DNA of 64,000 nucleotides from Vibrio ishigakensis (GTDB lineage: Bacteria; Pseudomonadota; Gammaproteobacteria; Enterobacterales; Vibrionaceae): assembly GCF_024347675.1 (NCBI RefSeq), contig NZ_AP024882.1, positions 682,001 to 746,000 on the forward strand, in the 5' to 3' direction. Of this stretch, positions 50,909 through 59,964 are shown piece by piece. Each line of letters begins with the position of its first letter. The stretch's first letter is position 1. Position numbers and translations under genes: made by a program. The notes below the pieces were generated by a model that did no database searches, was not told the DNA's origin, and saw nothing but the letters and a program-made list of their open reading frames with translations.

Positions 50909-52648
50909 ATGTTAGAGATGAGTGCAGTACATCATGAGAATTCAGGACGCTATTGTTATGCCTACAATGACAATGACGTGCATATTCGACTAAAGACAGG
51001 CAAACAGAATATTGAGAGAGTGACCCTGTTTGTGGGTGACCCCTATGTTTGGACCAGTGATGTGACGGCTCGAGACCTGTGTGGTTGGGAAGGGGGAGAA
51101 GAGCTAGATATGACCCTTGAGGCGACCACTGAATCCAACTTCAACTGGTTTTGTAGCTACTTTTCTGAGAAAAAGCGCGTCATGTATGGCTTCATCATCT
51201 ATCTCAAGGATGGTCGCAGTTACATCTATGGTGAGTCTTATTATAAAGAGATCACCGATCCAGAGGTGCGCGCATTTGAGCTAAAGAAAGCGTTTAACTT
51301 CTATAGCCTTCCGTACATTGCCAAGGTCGACGTAAACCGCACCCCTGATTGGGCTAGAGAAGTGACTTGGTATCAGATCCTGCCTGACCGTTTCCGCTGT
51401 TCTAATGAGCAAGGTGACGACCTGCAACCTGAGACCTGGGGTACGCAAAACGGTCAAACCTATAAGGCAGGGGGTAATCTGTGGGGTATCCTAGATAAGC
51501 TCGATTACATTCAAGAACTGGGCTTCAATGGTCTATATCTTTGTCCTGTGTTCGAGGGTGAGACCTGGCACAAATACGACACCATTGACTACATGAAGGT
51601 TGATCCGGCGTTTGGTGGTAATGAAGCTCTTGAGAAATTAGTCGCGGAAGCCCATAAACGTGGTATGAAGGTAATGCTAGACGCTGTGTTTAATCATATT
51701 GGTCATCGCTCACCAATCTGGCTAGATGTTATCGAGAAGGGTGAGGCGTCAGAATACAAAGATTGGTTCTATATAAATAAATTCCCGGTGGAGAAAGACA
51801 AGAACTTTGACAGTGAAACCGGCATTCTAACCTATGAAGCGTTCGCCGATATTGTAGAAATGCCTAAGCTGAATGTGGATAACCCTGAGTGTCGCGATTA
51901 CCTGCTTAAAGTGACTAAGTACTGGACTGAAAAGCTCAATTTGGATGCGTGGCGTTTGGACGTTTCTATTGAGGTATCACACCAATTCTGGAGAGAGTTT
52001 AGACAGTGCGTACACGGTATAAAACCGGACTGCTTTATCGTCGGAGAAAACTGGCACGAGGGAATGAATTGGCTGCGTGGAGATCAGTTTGACTCCTTTA
52101 TGAACTATCCGATCTCTCAGCCAATGATCGACTATTTTGCGTATCAAGAGACCACAAACCAAGAGTTTATGTCTCGCTTTACCAATGCTTCAATCATGTA
52201 TCCGAAACAGAACCAAGCTGTGATGCTGAACCTGATAGACTCTCACGATACCTCAAGAATTTTAACGGTTTGCGACGGTGATCTAGAGAAAGTGAAGTTG
52301 ATGTATGTAGTGCTACTGACTCAGCCGGGCAGCCCGAGTATCTATTACGGGTCTGAGCTTGCGATGGAAGGTAAGATGTTTACCACGGCGCGAGATGTGG
52401 TGAATTGGGATGAGTCCAGCTATCAGTCTGACTTAAGACCTTTGCTCAAGGAGCTGTTAAGCTTGAGGAAGAAGCATAACTACTTCATTGACCAAACTAT
52501 TCAGTGGCTGGTATCTGGTGATTCTACTCTGCTCGCATACCGCATGGGTGACTTGAAGGTTATTCTCAACAATACGTCTGAGGCTGTTTGTGAGGAGGTC
52601 GATGGCGAGAATGTAGAGTTGGCTCCATTCTCATATCTACTGGCTTAA
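50909..52648 (+). CDS. GH13 cyclomaltodextrinase/neopullulanase-like enzyme
   Basis: The 579-residue protein has an N-terminal CBM34-like domain (about 1-130), a GH13 barrel and a C-terminal sandwich. Catalytic residues are Asp-351 (WRLDVS), Glu-380 (VGENW) and Asp-447 (DSHDTSR); region I is DAVFNHIG. A good AAGGA ribosome site precedes the ATG. No signal peptide is present. It should hydrolyse short alpha-1,4-glucans or cyclic dextrins in the cytoplasm. It is the full-length relative of the gene cut off at the left window edge, with strong similarity over the shared part. It marks the right end of the sugar locus. Confidence 0.92.
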   Translation: MLEMSAVHHENSGRYCYAYNDNDVHIRLKTGKQNIERVTLFVGDPYVWTSDVTARDLCGWEGGEELDMTLEATTESNFNWFCSYFSEKKRVMYGFIIYLKDGRSYIYGESYYKEITDPEVRAFELKKAFNFYSLPYIAKVDVNRTPDWAREVTWYQILPDRFRCSNEQGDDLQPETWGTQNGQTYKAGGNLWGILDKLDYIQELGFNGLYLCPVFEGETWHKYDTIDYMKVDPAFGGNEALEKLVAEAHKRGMKVMLDAVFNHIGHRSPIWLDVIEKGEASEYKDWFYINKFPVEKDKNFDSETGILTYEAFADIVEMPKLNVDNPECRDYLLKVTKYWTEKLNLDAWRLDVSIEVSHQFWREFRQCVHGIKPDCFIVGENWHEGMNWLRGDQFDSFMNYPISQPMIDYFAYQETTNQEFMSRFTNASIMYPKQNQAVMLNLIDSHDTSRILTVCDGDLEKVKLMYVVLLTQPGSPSIYYGSELAMEGKMFTTARDVVNWDESSYQSDLRPLLKELLSLRKKHNYFIDQTIQWLVSGDSTLLAYRMGDLKVILNNTSEAVCEEVDGENVELAPFSYLLA

Positions 52649-52670
52649 TCGAACTTTTAGCCGAATACTC

Positions 52671-52698
52671 GAAGGCAACACCATACTGTGTTGCCTTC
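52671..52698 (+). terminator. Hairpin terminator after the GH13 gene
   Basis: A perfect 10-bp stem GAAGGCAACA/TGTTGCCTTC with an 8-base loop is followed by ATTCATTT, a weak T-rich tail. Confidence 0.6.
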
Positions 52699-52764
52699 AT
52701 TCATTTAAACCCTATGGTTTAAAACTCGGTAGTTTTGATACCTGCAGTATCGAGCTATCTAGGC

Positions 52765-52910
52765 CCCATCTCTCACAAATAGAGGTAGATGGTGTCCCTT
52801 GAGATACCCAGCTTCTTGGCAGCCAGAACGATACTGTCTTTGTATTTGAAGATGCCTAGCTCTTGCAAGCGAGTGATCACCTCACGGTGCGCTTCGATGG
52901 TGCGATGGAG
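52765..52910 (-). pseudogene. Decayed 3' fragment of a YheO-type regulator gene
   Basis: This stretch matches the 3' end (HTH region) of the intact regulator gene at 53815, roughly 90% over 120 bases, in the same orientation. The frame carries a premature TGA where the intact gene has Arg (YLYLREMG), and similarity decays at the left end of the HTH. Only the last 45 or so codons are present and no start exists. It is a remnant of a duplication with the LapG-like gene lying between the two copies. Confidence 0.8.
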
Positions 52911-53032
52911 GTGTTGGCTTTCAAACTAAATGTGGGTAGAGCCTCACTCTTTGATGGTCATGTAAGTGAGTTGTTGTGAGAGCAACTGCTTTACTGTGTT
53001 CTTATGCTTACTAAATGCAAAAAAAAAAACGA
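52911..53032. other. Short non-coding stretch with a homopolymer A run
   Basis: It contains about 11 consecutive A near 53019-53029 just after the stop of the LapG-like gene (a T run on that strand). Nothing else was recognised. Confidence 0.45.
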
Positions 53033-53557
53033 TTATCGGGCTTTTAAGACGCGTTGAAACTTCTTTAGCCTCATGGGGATTGTGTTAGTTGAATTGTGTC
53101 CATGACCCGCCCACATATCGGTCTCATTGAATGCGATTTCAAAGCGTAGGTCTTTGCGTTCCTCTAAGTATGAGATGTGATCTCGTGCGTTATCGAGGAT
53201 GTAAACGGTATTGTGGATAGTAACGCTAGCAACCATATGTTTGGTGTTGCGCTGAGTGGTTACAAGCAGCAGTTTCACGTCTTGAAAGCCAAACTTTTTC
53301 AGTTCGAAGAACTTAGCGATAGCGAAATCCTCACAGTCGCCCTTCATGTTAGCTTTAAATTCCTCTGGGGTTGCCCAGAAATCGGAGGTGTTATAAGTGT
53401 TTTTATCGTACGCGTATGAGTAGGTGTTGTTGTAGTGGTTATTGATTGTATTGACCAATGCAACGAGCTCGGCGTGTCGTCCGTTTTGATGTGTCGCATA
53501 GCTAGCGCTAGGAGTTAAAAGTAAGAGGATGAATATTGTCTTAATGATATGTGCCAT
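53033..53557 (-). CDS. Periplasmic transglutaminase-like cysteine protease (LapG/BTLCP family)
   Basis: The product (174 residues from the second ATG, 7 bases after a GAGGG ribosome site; a first ATG lies at 53563) has a signal peptide ending SASYA and the BTLCP triad: Cys-75 in GDCEDFA, His-107 in TKHMV and Asp-122 in LDNARD, with the WATPEEF block before it. LapG proteases release surface adhesins of the LapA type under c-di-GMP control through LapD. No adhesin or LapD gene is adjacent. At this length it may be a simpler BTLCP protein with another target. Confidence 0.82.
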   Translation of the reverse strand: MAHIIKTIFILLLLTPSASYATHQNGRHAELVALVNTINNHYNNTYSYAYDKNTYNTSDFWATPEEFKANMKGDCEDFAIAKFFELKKFGFQDVKLLLVTTQRNTKHMVASVTIHNTVYILDNARDHISYLEERKDLRFEIAFNETDMWAGHGHNSTNTIPMRLKKFQRVLKAR

Positions 53558-53766
53558 AGCCATACCCTCGTTTATTTAGCTCTAGTAAGTTAGGGGAGGC
53601 ACAATGTATTTCAAATATATTTGGGTGCTGTAGAAAGGCGCGTTGAGTCAAGGAGGTCGAAATCAAGCCTACAGGGAGGTATTTACAGCGGCTTGCCATG
53701 CATCACTGGCAGAGTAAGTACACGAACCTGAAGTAGTAGTTGTTCTCGCTAATCTGCGATGAACCA

Positions 53767-53793
53767 TTAAAAAGCCCAACACTAGGTTGGGCT
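53767..53793 (-). terminator. Rho-independent terminator of the YheO-type regulator gene
   Basis: On the minus strand an 8-bp stem AGCCCAAC/GTTGGGCT with a 5-base loop is followed by TTTTT. Confidence 0.85.
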
Positions 53794-53814
53794 ACTATCT
53801 ATTGTCGAGCAGGG

Positions 53815-54465
53815 TTATCTTGAACCCATCTCTCTCAAATAGAGGTAGATGGTGTCCCTTGAGATACCTAGCGTCTTAGCTGCTAAAACAATACTGTCTT
53901 TGTATTTGAAGATGCCCAGCTCTTGTAGGCGAGTGATCACCTCACGATTGCGCTTAGATGGCGCTATAGATGTGTCGGCATGCACTTCATTTCGAACGAC
54001 CTCAGCGGTACTGGTTACCGTTTCATCGATATCTTTGGCAAAGGTTTCAGGGGCCTTGGTTATCTCTCCAAGCTCTAATGGAAGCATGGTCTTTAAGAAG
54101 GATTGAACCGGCGCATCCATATCCACATTGATACACAGAAGGCCTATTGGGTTGCCTTTGGTGTTACGGATGATAGTCGTCATAGAGCGCAGGGTTTTAC
54201 CACAGGTGCTCTTGGTCATATAAGACTCAGACACATCCTGACCTTCTTTTAATTTGAGTAGCGCTATATTGGTGATGGGTGCGCCTTCATCTCGACCTGT
54301 GATATGGCCGTTGGCGATCTTTAGGATAGAGGGGGAGTCCACATCTAATGTGTGCAGAATTACCTCGGTATATTCCCCGAACATCTTAGCGATTCCATCT
54401 ACCACACTTCCCATGGCATTGAGGGTGTCGTAATCGCTCTTGGTCAGCTTGCGTAGTTGTTCCAA
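53815..54465 (-). CDS. YheO/DauR-type transcriptional regulator (PAS-like plus HTH)
   Basis: The 216-residue protein has an N-terminal YheO PAS-like domain (about 10-125) and a C-terminal HTH (about 165-215, REVITRLQELGIFKYKDSIVLAAKTLGISRDTIYLYLREMG). Relatives such as DauR of Pseudomonas repress amino-acid catabolic genes. It lies next to a RidA gene on the same strand and an amino-acid transporter divergently, so it probably controls use or detoxification of an amino acid. A broken copy of its 3' end lies at 52765. Confidence 0.87.
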   Translation of the reverse strand: MEQLRKLTKSDYDTLNAMGSVVDGIAKMFGEYTEVILHTLDVDSPSILKIANGHITGRDEGAPITNIALLKLKEGQDVSESYMTKSTCGKTLRSMTTIIRNTKGNPIGLLCINVDMDAPVQSFLKTMLPLELGEITKAPETFAKDIDETVTSTAEVVRNEVHADTSIAPSKRNREVITRLQELGIFKYKDSIVLAAKTLGISRDTIYLYLREMGSR

Positions 54466-54609
54466 TGTTTACCTCTTTGGCCAAATGGCCCAAATTTTCT
54501 TATTTCTTGGCATCTTTACGCGTGCCTTTGTGACCAATAATACCAATCTTTTGCTTGGTTTTTCGAGTGGCAGGGCGTGAATTTACTGGGTTGGGCTCAT
54601 AAATGAGAA

Positions 54610-54633
54610 CGCCCGCAATAAGAGTTGCGGGCG
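54610..54633. terminator. Hairpin downstream of ridA
   Basis: A perfect 9-bp stem CGCCCGCAA/TTGCGGGCG with a 6-base loop, with a modest T-rich tail on the minus strand. Confidence 0.5.
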
Positions 54634-54685
54634 CATCATCGATTCTGGAGGCATAAACCGATAATAGTTGAGGGTAGGCTAGGTC

Positions 54686-55066
54686 TTACGCTTTATGAGC
54701 GATAGCTTCTACTTCTACAAGAACGCCTAGTGGCAGGTCTTTTACTGCGAAACAGCTACGAGCCGGACAGTCTCTATTGAACACATCAGCGTACACCGCG
54801 TTGAATGCAGCGAAGTCTTCGATATTGGCTAGGTAGCAGGTTGTTTTCAGTACGGTATCGATGTTGCCGCCACCCGCTTCAATCACACTTTTTAGGTTCT
54901 CAAGGGACTGAACGCTTTGCGCGGTAATGCCACCTTCTACTACTTTGCCTGTCTCTGCGTTCACTGGAAGTTGACCAGAGGTAAAGATCAGGCCCTCAAA
55001 AGCTGTGCCGTGTGAGTATGGGCCGATAGCTTCAGGTGCTTTGTTTGAGTTGATTGTAGTCTTCAT
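54686..55066 (-). CDS. ridA: RidA/YjgF-family enamine/imine deaminase
   Basis: The 126-residue protein starts at ATG 55066 with TGAGGA upstream, preferred over an in-frame codon at 55099. It has the RidA core AIGPYSHGT, FTSGQLPVNAETGKV and the conserved Arg in PARSCFAV with EVEAIA at the end. RidA hydrolyses 2-aminoacrylate and similar reactive enamines produced by PLP-dependent dehydratases. It is divergent from an HAAAP transporter of the serine/threonine type, so it may protect during uptake and breakdown of such amino acids. Confidence 0.92.
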   Translation of the reverse strand: MKTTINSNKAPEAIGPYSHGTAFEGLIFTSGQLPVNAETGKVVEGGITAQSVQSLENLKSVIEAGGGNIDTVLKTTCYLANIEDFAAFNAVYADVFNRDCPARSCFAVKDLPLGVLVEVEAIAHKA

Positions 55067-55329
55067 ATAATCCTCACATAAATTTGAGTTATTCATCATT
55101 TGTTGAGAGGGATTCTGCGATCGATTTGAACTAATTTCAATATAATTTGAGAAATTTAATGTTAGCTACCAGCTTGTTGTGCCAAAGATCTCGTTTATTC
55201 AATCGCTTATAGATTTAGATCTCAGATTTTGCTGAATTTTTGTTTCGTCTATTGTTGAAAGTGTTTTTCTCAAATATCGTTGAGGAAGATTCAAGGACAA
55301 CTAACAATAATTTCAAAGAGACGTGAACA

Positions 55330-56652
55330 ATGAGTGAAAACATACAAAATCTGCCTTTGGACTCTAAACCAGAGATCTGGGAAAAGGCGGGCATGACCCA
55401 AGCCGAGTGGAAACAAGCCGTTAAGTTCGATGGTGTTGATATCGGTTGGGTGGTGATGAGTATCGGCATGGCCATCGGAGCAGGTATCGTGTTCCTGCCT
55501 GTGCAGGTGGGCATCATGGGCCTTTGGGTCTTCCTGCTCTCCTCTATCATTGGCTATCCAGCCATGTATATGTTCCAAAAACTGTTTATTAACACCCTAG
55601 CTGAGTCAAAGAAATGTACTGATTATCCGGGTGTTATCTCCGGCTACCTAGGCAAGAATTGGGGCGTGGCTCTGGGCGTGCTCTACTTTATGATGTTGGT
55701 GATATGGGTTCTGGTTTACTCACTCGCCGTTACCAATGATAGCGCCTCTTATCTGCACTCCTTCGGAGTGACCGAAAGCCTGATGAGTGAGAATGTCTTC
55801 TATGGTCTGGGGCTTATCTGCGTACTTTCTTTTATCGGTAGTAAGGGTGAAAAACTGCTATTTAAACTGTCTGGTTTTATGGCGGTAACCGTACTTTCGC
55901 TGGTGGCCGTAATGGGGATTCTACTGATGGCACGTTGGGATATGAACAATATCCCTGCCATGGGTGCATTCATTCCTATGTTGAAAGATGCCATCATTAC
56001 CTTGCCGTTTACCTTGACCTCAATCCTGTTTATTCAGTCTCTGAGCCCTATGGTTATCTCGTATCGCTCAAAAGAGAAATCTATTGAAGTTGCTCGCTAT
56101 AAAGCAAGTCGAGCAATGAAGATCGCCTTCTCTATTCTGTTTGTTATCGTGTTCTTCTTTGCGGTTTCTTTCACTTTAGCCATCAGTCAAGAGCAGGCGG
56201 TTGATGCTATGAACCGTAACGTTTCTGCGCTGGCCATTATCGCGGCTTACTTCCCAGGTTCGTGGGCGACCGTGACTGGCATTGTTATCAATATCTTTGC
56301 GGTAGTGACCTCTTTCTTTGGTGTATTCCTAGCATTCCGTGAGGCATGTAAGGGACTGGCGATGAACCTTCTGCAACGTAAATACAAAGAAGAAGATATT
56401 AATAAAGATTTAGTAGAGAAGGGCGTAATCGCGTTCATCATTCTACTTGCTTGGAGCGCGATTGCACTGAATGCACCTATCCTGTCATTCACCTCTATCT
56501 GTAGCCCAATCTTCGGTCTAGTAGGGTGTTTGATTCCAGCTTACTTGGTCCACAAGATGCCGCATCTGCATAAGTACAAAGGCATGTCGACCAATCTGAT
56601 AATAGGCACGGGCATCCTGCTTTGTATCTCGCCGATATTGGCATTCCTCTAA
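55330..56652 (+). CDS. HAAAP-family amino-acid transporter (SdaC/TdcC/YhaO-like)
   Basis: The 440-residue integral membrane protein has about 11 transmembrane segments and the conserved opening GWVVMSIGMAIGAGIVFLPVQVG of the serine/threonine/cysteine symporter family. It is a proton- or sodium-coupled amino-acid importer in the inner membrane. The upstream 260 bases are shared with the divergent ridA gene and are probably controlled by the YheO-type regulator. The exact amino acid is not visible. Confidence 0.9.
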   Translation: MSENIQNLPLDSKPEIWEKAGMTQAEWKQAVKFDGVDIGWVVMSIGMAIGAGIVFLPVQVGIMGLWVFLLSSIIGYPAMYMFQKLFINTLAESKKCTDYPGVISGYLGKNWGVALGVLYFMMLVIWVLVYSLAVTNDSASYLHSFGVTESLMSENVFYGLGLICVLSFIGSKGEKLLFKLSGFMAVTVLSLVAVMGILLMARWDMNNIPAMGAFIPMLKDAIITLPFTLTSILFIQSLSPMVISYRSKEKSIEVARYKASRAMKIAFSILFVIVFFFAVSFTLAISQEQAVDAMNRNVSALAIIAAYFPGSWATVTGIVINIFAVVTSFFGVFLAFREACKGLAMNLLQRKYKEEDINKDLVEKGVIAFIILLAWSAIALNAPILSFTSICSPIFGLVGCLIPAYLVHKMPHLHKYKGMSTNLIIGTGILLCISPILAFL

Positions 56653-56660
56653 AACTAACA

Positions 56661-56684
56661 AGGGCCACAGATGTGGCCCTTTTG
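56661..56684. terminator. Bidirectional Rho-independent terminator
   Basis: A 9-bp stem AGGGCCACA/TGTGGCCCT with a 2-base spacer is flanked by T and A runs between convergent genes. Confidence 0.8.
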
Positions 56685-57320
56685 CTATAAGGTTTCTTGC
56701 CTCAATTGATTGAGGTATTGGCGCATGAAGATGGCGCGTTTTTTCCCTTCCTTCTGCCCAGCCTTGGTTTGCATGGTTTCCGGCAACTTGAACAGCTTAG
56801 TAAAGAAGTGGTCAATACAGTATTTCTTATCCTCTAGCTCTCTATTTTCGGCAAAGGGGTCTTCTCTGTGATAGAGCTCGGATGAAAATTGGCTACTGAC
56901 TTGAATACAGCGTGCGATACCAATAGCGCCTAGCGCATCCAGTCTATCGGCATCTTGTACCACTTTTGCTTCAATGGTTTCGGCGGGAATTCCTGCGCTA
57001 AAGCTGTGGGCACTGATGGCGTGATAGATATCTTTATGGGTATCACTTGGGTAATCGATGCTTATTAAAAATTGAACTGCTTTATCGGCGGCGAGTTGCG
57101 AACCAAGGTGACGCTCTGGATGGTCTTTAGGAAGATTAACGCAGTCGTGCAGGTAAGCAGCCGGGAGAACCACTGCCATGTTAGCATTTTCCTGAGATGC
57201 GAGTTGCTTAGCGGTTTTTACCACTCTAAGTATGTGTGAAATATCGTGAGCCGCATCCATCTCCATCTGCTCGGAGATAAACTCAACAAACAGCGCCTCG
57301 TACTTTTCTATCTCACTCAT
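56685..57320 (-). CDS. HD-domain phosphohydrolase (YedJ-like)
   Basis: The 211-residue protein has the HD superfamily metal motifs: an early His (DISHILRV), the central HD in YLHDCVNLPKDHPERH, a later His (AISAHSFS) and the Asp in VQDADRLDALGAIG. YedJ-like proteins are small cytoplasmic phosphohydrolases of uncertain substrate. It overlaps the ASCH gene by 4 bases (ATGA), so is translationally coupled. Confidence 0.88.
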   Translation of the reverse strand: MSEIEKYEALFVEFISEQMEMDAAHDISHILRVVKTAKQLASQENANMAVVLPAAYLHDCVNLPKDHPERHLGSQLAADKAVQFLISIDYPSDTHKDIYHAISAHSFSAGIPAETIEAKVVQDADRLDALGAIGIARCIQVSSQFSSELYHREDPFAENRELEDKKYCIDHFFTKLFKLPETMQTKAGQKEGKKRAIFMRQYLNQLRQETL

Positions 57321-57796
57321 GCTACCTCTTCCAATGGGAACACCTTGTTGAAATATTCTAGTACGAGAATGGAATCTGGGGTGAACTCAGCGCCAATATG
57401 CTCTGCGTAACCTTTAAAGAAATTCATATGGGCGTTCTTCCACCACTCTAGGGTTTGATCGCCTTCACCCTCTAGGGCGGCAAATTCTTCACTAACTTGG
57501 TTAAAGGCTGAGGTCTCTACTTTATCGATTCTGATAATACACACAGGGTTTTGAGCCCAGTCTAAGACCACAGTGAGATCGCCAGCTTTGGGTAGTGGAA
57601 CACCCTCGATGTCATAACCTGCTTTTAGGCTACAAGAGGCACGTTTGATGTTTTGATTGATGAGCTTTGCACACTCATTGGCGTTGTATTCATCGGCACA
57701 AAAATGCTCAAAGGTGATGTTCCCTATCTCAGCTCTTTGAGTGTCAGAGAGGGTTTCTAGGTAACTCTCGAGGAACCGCTGTTGCTTAATCGCCAT
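57317..57796 (-). CDS. ASCH-domain protein
   Basis: The 159-residue protein carries the ASCH-type KRASCSLKAGYD segment (about 51-62), a following GDLTVVLDW strand and an acidic C-terminal half. ASCH domains resemble PUA RNA-binding folds; some cleave N4-acylcytidine. It is the first gene of a two-gene unit with the HD phosphohydrolase. Function is not known beyond this. Confidence 0.8.
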   Translation of the reverse strand: MAIKQQRFLESYLETLSDTQRAEIGNITFEHFCADEYNANECAKLINQNIKRASCSLKAGYDIEGVPLPKAGDLTVVLDWAQNPVCIIRIDKVETSAFNQVSEEFAALEGEGDQTLEWWKNAHMNFFKGYAEHIGAEFTPDSILVLEYFNKVFPLEEVA

Positions 57797-57880
57797 TTAT
57801 AGATGTCCATATCTTTAATCCTTTGTTTATTCTATAAAAGTGACTGCATATCGTTGTGACATAAACCACTATTTTTAAAA

Positions 57881-57907
57881 CAAAAAAGGCCGAGCATGAG
57901 CCCGGCC
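57881..57907 (-). terminator. Rho-independent terminator of the amino-acid-binding protein gene
   Basis: On the minus strand a GC-rich stem GGCCG/CGGCC with inner GC pairs is followed by TTTTTT. Confidence 0.82.
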
Positions 57908-57948
57908 AAAGATGGAGTATAACTAGGAACTAGTTATAAGTTTTGCTA

Positions 57949-58722
57949 TTAAAGTGCTTCACCATAGATATCAAAGTTGAAGTACTTAGCTGCAATCTTG
58001 TCGTAGGTGCCGTTGGCACGGATCTTCTCGATAGCTTGGTTGAATTTTTCAGCCAGCTCTTTGTCTTGTTTGCGCAGTGCTAGGGCTGTGCCTTCGCCGA
58101 TATAAGCTTTATCTGTTACCGCTTCGCCTTTGAACTCGAAACCTTTGCCGATGTCTTTGCCAAGGAATGCTAGCTCTAGCTGATCAGCGTTACCAAAAGT
58201 CACATCTAGACGACCGTTTTGCATATCGATATACACCTCGTCCTGACCGTTGTAACGCTTGATGTCAGCTATTTTTCCAAACTTGTCAGTCACGTAGCGA
58301 TCGTGGATAGTACCTTGCTGAAGACCGATTACCTTGCCTTTTAGGCCCTCAGCATCCATTGCAAAATCAGCGTTGGCTTGAGCCACAAAGCGCGCTGGTG
58401 TTTGATAATATTTGTCAGTAAATAGGATGCGCTGCTTACGTTCTTCAGTGATGCGCATAGACGCCATAATTACATCAGATTTGCGCGCCAGTAGGCTTGG
58501 GATCAGTGAGTCCCAACCCTGAGAAACCCAAGTACACTTCAGTTCTGCTTCCTTACATAGGGCATCAGCAATCTCGATATCGAAGCCGACAGGTTGACCT
58601 TCAGCATTCTTGTAGTTGAAAGGAGGGTAAGTGAAGTCAGAAGCCAAGCGAACCTCTTTTGCTGCCACAGCGGTTGAACCTAGTGTTGCAGCAAATGCCA
58701 GTGCCATAAGTAGTTTTTTCAT
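57949..58722 (-). CDS. Periplasmic basic amino-acid-binding protein (ABC importer, HisJ/ArtJ-like)
   Basis: The 257-residue protein starts at ATG 58722 with AAGGA seven bases upstream (a TTG at 58728 is rejected) and has a signal peptide ending STAVAA. It shows family 3 solute-binding features: RLASDFTYPPFNYKNAEGQPVGFDIEIADAL in two parts, WDSLIPSLLARKSDVI with MRITEERK, and the conserved ligand Arg and Asp. It likely binds lysine, arginine, ornithine or histidine. It is cotranscribed with the aminotransferase gene 12 bases upstream. No permease lies nearby. Confidence 0.9.
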   Translation of the reverse strand: MKKLLMALAFAATLGSTAVAAKEVRLASDFTYPPFNYKNAEGQPVGFDIEIADALCKEAELKCTWVSQGWDSLIPSLLARKSDVIMASMRITEERKQRILFTDKYYQTPARFVAQANADFAMDAEGLKGKVIGLQQGTIHDRYVTDKFGKIADIKRYNGQDEVYIDMQNGRLDVTFGNADQLELAFLGKDIGKGFEFKGEAVTDKAYIGEGTALALRKQDKELAEKFNQAIEKIRANGTYDKIAAKYFNFDIYGEAL

Positions 58723-58734
58723 GTTCAAGTCCTT

Positions 58735-59811
58735 TTAGAGTGCGGTTTGAGGGTACTGACAGATCAAATCAGCGACTTCTTGCATCGACTCAGAAGAGCC
58801 GACACTGATTCTGACGCAGTTTTGTAACGCAGGTTCGTGGGTTTGGTTACGCGTTACAATCCCATGGTTTTTCAGGTAATCAAATAGGTCTACTCCTTGT
58901 TTTGTGCGGATAAGCACAAAGTTGGTAGCAGACGGGTAAATGGTCTCAATCCAATCTAGGTGTTGGATTGAGCTTACAAATTTTTCTCGGGTAGCAATGA
59001 CGGCTTGGGTATTGGTCATTGCGATATCGATGCCTTGTTTGGAAAGTGCTTTAAGCACGATTTCTGCCGAACAGTCCGGCATTGGATACGGTGGGATCAG
59101 CTTTTCAACGAATTGCATTACCTCAGGTGCGGCAAGGATAAAGCCACAACGAACCGCAGCCAGACCAAAGGCTTTTGATAAGGTGCGAATGATGATGAGA
59201 TTTGGATACTGCTCGATAAGCTCAACCAGATTAGTTTCAAGCTCAAACTCGATATAGGCTTCATCAACCACCACTAGTGCTTCGTTTGAAGTACCCTCAA
59301 GTACCTTGATGATGTCAGCACGACTCAGAAGGTTACCTGTTGGATTGTTTGGCGAGCATAGAAAGACAAGATTGGCTTCTGGTGCTTTAGCCAGCACTCC
59401 TTCAACATCTAGGTCGAAGTTTGGTGTTAATAATGGAACATCCAATGTTTCGATAGCCAGAGCATCAGCGCAGAACTCATACATGGCATAGGTCGGTGAG
59501 GTGATAAGGATCTTATCTTGCCCTGGCTTACAGAAACTGCGAATAAGCAGATCGATTGCCTCGTCCGCACCGCGAACAGCCAGTGTAGGCACTTCAGTGC
59601 GACAGTATTCTTGATAGGCGGTAGCGATATCTTGAGGTAGAAAATCTGGGTAGCGATTGTAGTCCACCGATGATGAATCGTAATGAACCCCTTGTTCTAA
59701 TTCGTTGGCATTCAGCCACAATCTGCCCGAGCCTCCAATGCGGCGCGCTGATTGATATGGTATTAGTTTTTTTATGCTTTCAGGCGCTAGTTTTTCAGCC
59801 AGTGACGTCAT
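58735..59811 (-). CDS. HisC-like class II PLP aminotransferase
   Basis: The 358-residue protein is a histidinol-phosphate aminotransferase homolog with the PLP motifs PNNPTGNLL, DEAYIEF and the Schiff-base Lys in RTLSKAFGLA, then the phosphate Arg (AAVRCGF). It is outside a his operon and is paired with an amino-acid-binding protein, so may act on an imported amino acid rather than in histidine synthesis. It is divergent from a LysR regulator. Confidence 0.87.
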   Translation of the reverse strand: MTSLAEKLAPESIKKLIPYQSARRIGGSGRLWLNANELEQGVHYDSSSVDYNRYPDFLPQDIATAYQEYCRTEVPTLAVRGADEAIDLLIRSFCKPGQDKILITSPTYAMYEFCADALAIETLDVPLLTPNFDLDVEGVLAKAPEANLVFLCSPNNPTGNLLSRADIIKVLEGTSNEALVVVDEAYIEFELETNLVELIEQYPNLIIIRTLSKAFGLAAVRCGFILAAPEVMQFVEKLIPPYPMPDCSAEIVLKALSKQGIDIAMTNTQAVIATREKFVSSIQHLDWIETIYPSATNFVLIRTKQGVDLFDYLKNHGIVTRNQTHEPALQNCVRISVGSSESMQEVADLICQYPQTAL

Positions 59812-59964
59812 TGGTGTACGTTCCTTGTGAATGCAGAATCAGATTAAAGTCTAATTTATGCATATGTATCTCGATTTAGTAATAATCTAATCAATCTATG
59901 ATTGTTAAAGAAGCGAAATAATCACATACTAGCCATGATAAAAATGCATGGATAAGCACGGTAA

